Assembly: GCA_030019105.1 (NCBI GenBank)
Contig: JASEGY010000082.1
Coordinates: 1-11,103, forward strand
Direction: 5' to 3'
DNA from: a bacterium
Lineage (GTDB): Bacteria > UBA9089 > JASEGY01
DNA: 11,103 nt
Part shown: piece after piece, positions 11,074-11,103 of the stretch
Layout of the letters: the number at the start of each line of letters is the position of its first letter
How positions within the stretch are numbered: position 1 is the stretch's first letter
Notes under the pieces: model-generated
Seen by the model: the letters and a program-made list of their open reading frames with translations, nothing else
Told to the model about the DNA's origin: nothing
The model's database searches: none
Program-made: the position numbers and the translations under genes

Positions 11074-11103
11074 AGTTTTGAAAAGCCGATGTTAAAGTTC
11101 CCT

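Overview
The window suggests an anaerobic, probably uncultured bacterium with a moderate-GC genome that has been heavily colonised by short palindromic repeats and non-autonomous insertion elements. The evidence is bacterial: sigma70-type promoters with 17-bp spacers (TTGACx/TATAAT-like), Shine-Dalgarno sites, RarA, a Phd/YefM antitoxin, and a biotin synthase with an altered [2Fe-2S] site. Taxonomy cannot be fixed from this sequence.

Left part (1-3044, minus strand). One promoter (3016-3044) can drive a sugar-1-phosphate nucleotidyltransferase (1621-2979), a nine-cysteine zinc-ribbon protein (1103-1450) and a GalT/HIT-like nucleotidyl transferase or phosphorylase (326-1028). The last gene is broken by a frameshift in a C5/G5 run, and its 3' end is cut by an IS66-type element whose terminal repeat starts at 326. 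The element's transposase gene (from 223 downward) itself seems to be interrupted by a second copy of the same terminal repeat (42-55).

Middle part (3045-7800). A plus-strand P-loop ATPase with a C-terminal PD-(D/E)xK-like nuclease domain (3584-5170) sits behind a promoter with a three-half-site operator. It converges on a minus-strand group of Phd-family antitoxin (7399-7725), rarA (6044-7372) and 5-formyltetrahydrofolate cyclo-ligase (5287-5850). Palindromic repeats fill the gaps and supply the C-terminal codons of rarA and of the antitoxin.

Right part (7800-11103, plus strand). A two-gene unit of unknown function (8244-8690 and 8690-8962) is followed by a Cys4-motif protein of unknown function (9151-9969) and by bioB (about 9953-10930). 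The first gene was hit twice. A 162-bp element with GGCATCGTTTCA ends separates its promoter from its ATG. A 178-bp element with GTAACTACTCAGCC ends sits in its coding region. Both have perfect 8-bp target duplications, and removing the second one restores an 86-codon reading frame.

The most notable system here is the mobile-element layer. Four copies of one 14-bp IS66-type end, a diverged relative (GTATCTTCTCAATA) around a 110-bp element, and an unrelated 8-bp-TSD element share a nested design: a TIR shell around a near-perfect palindrome with a single-base centre, and similar palindromes also occur alone. The window may hold both the remains of the transposase that moved some of them and three of their insertion scars.
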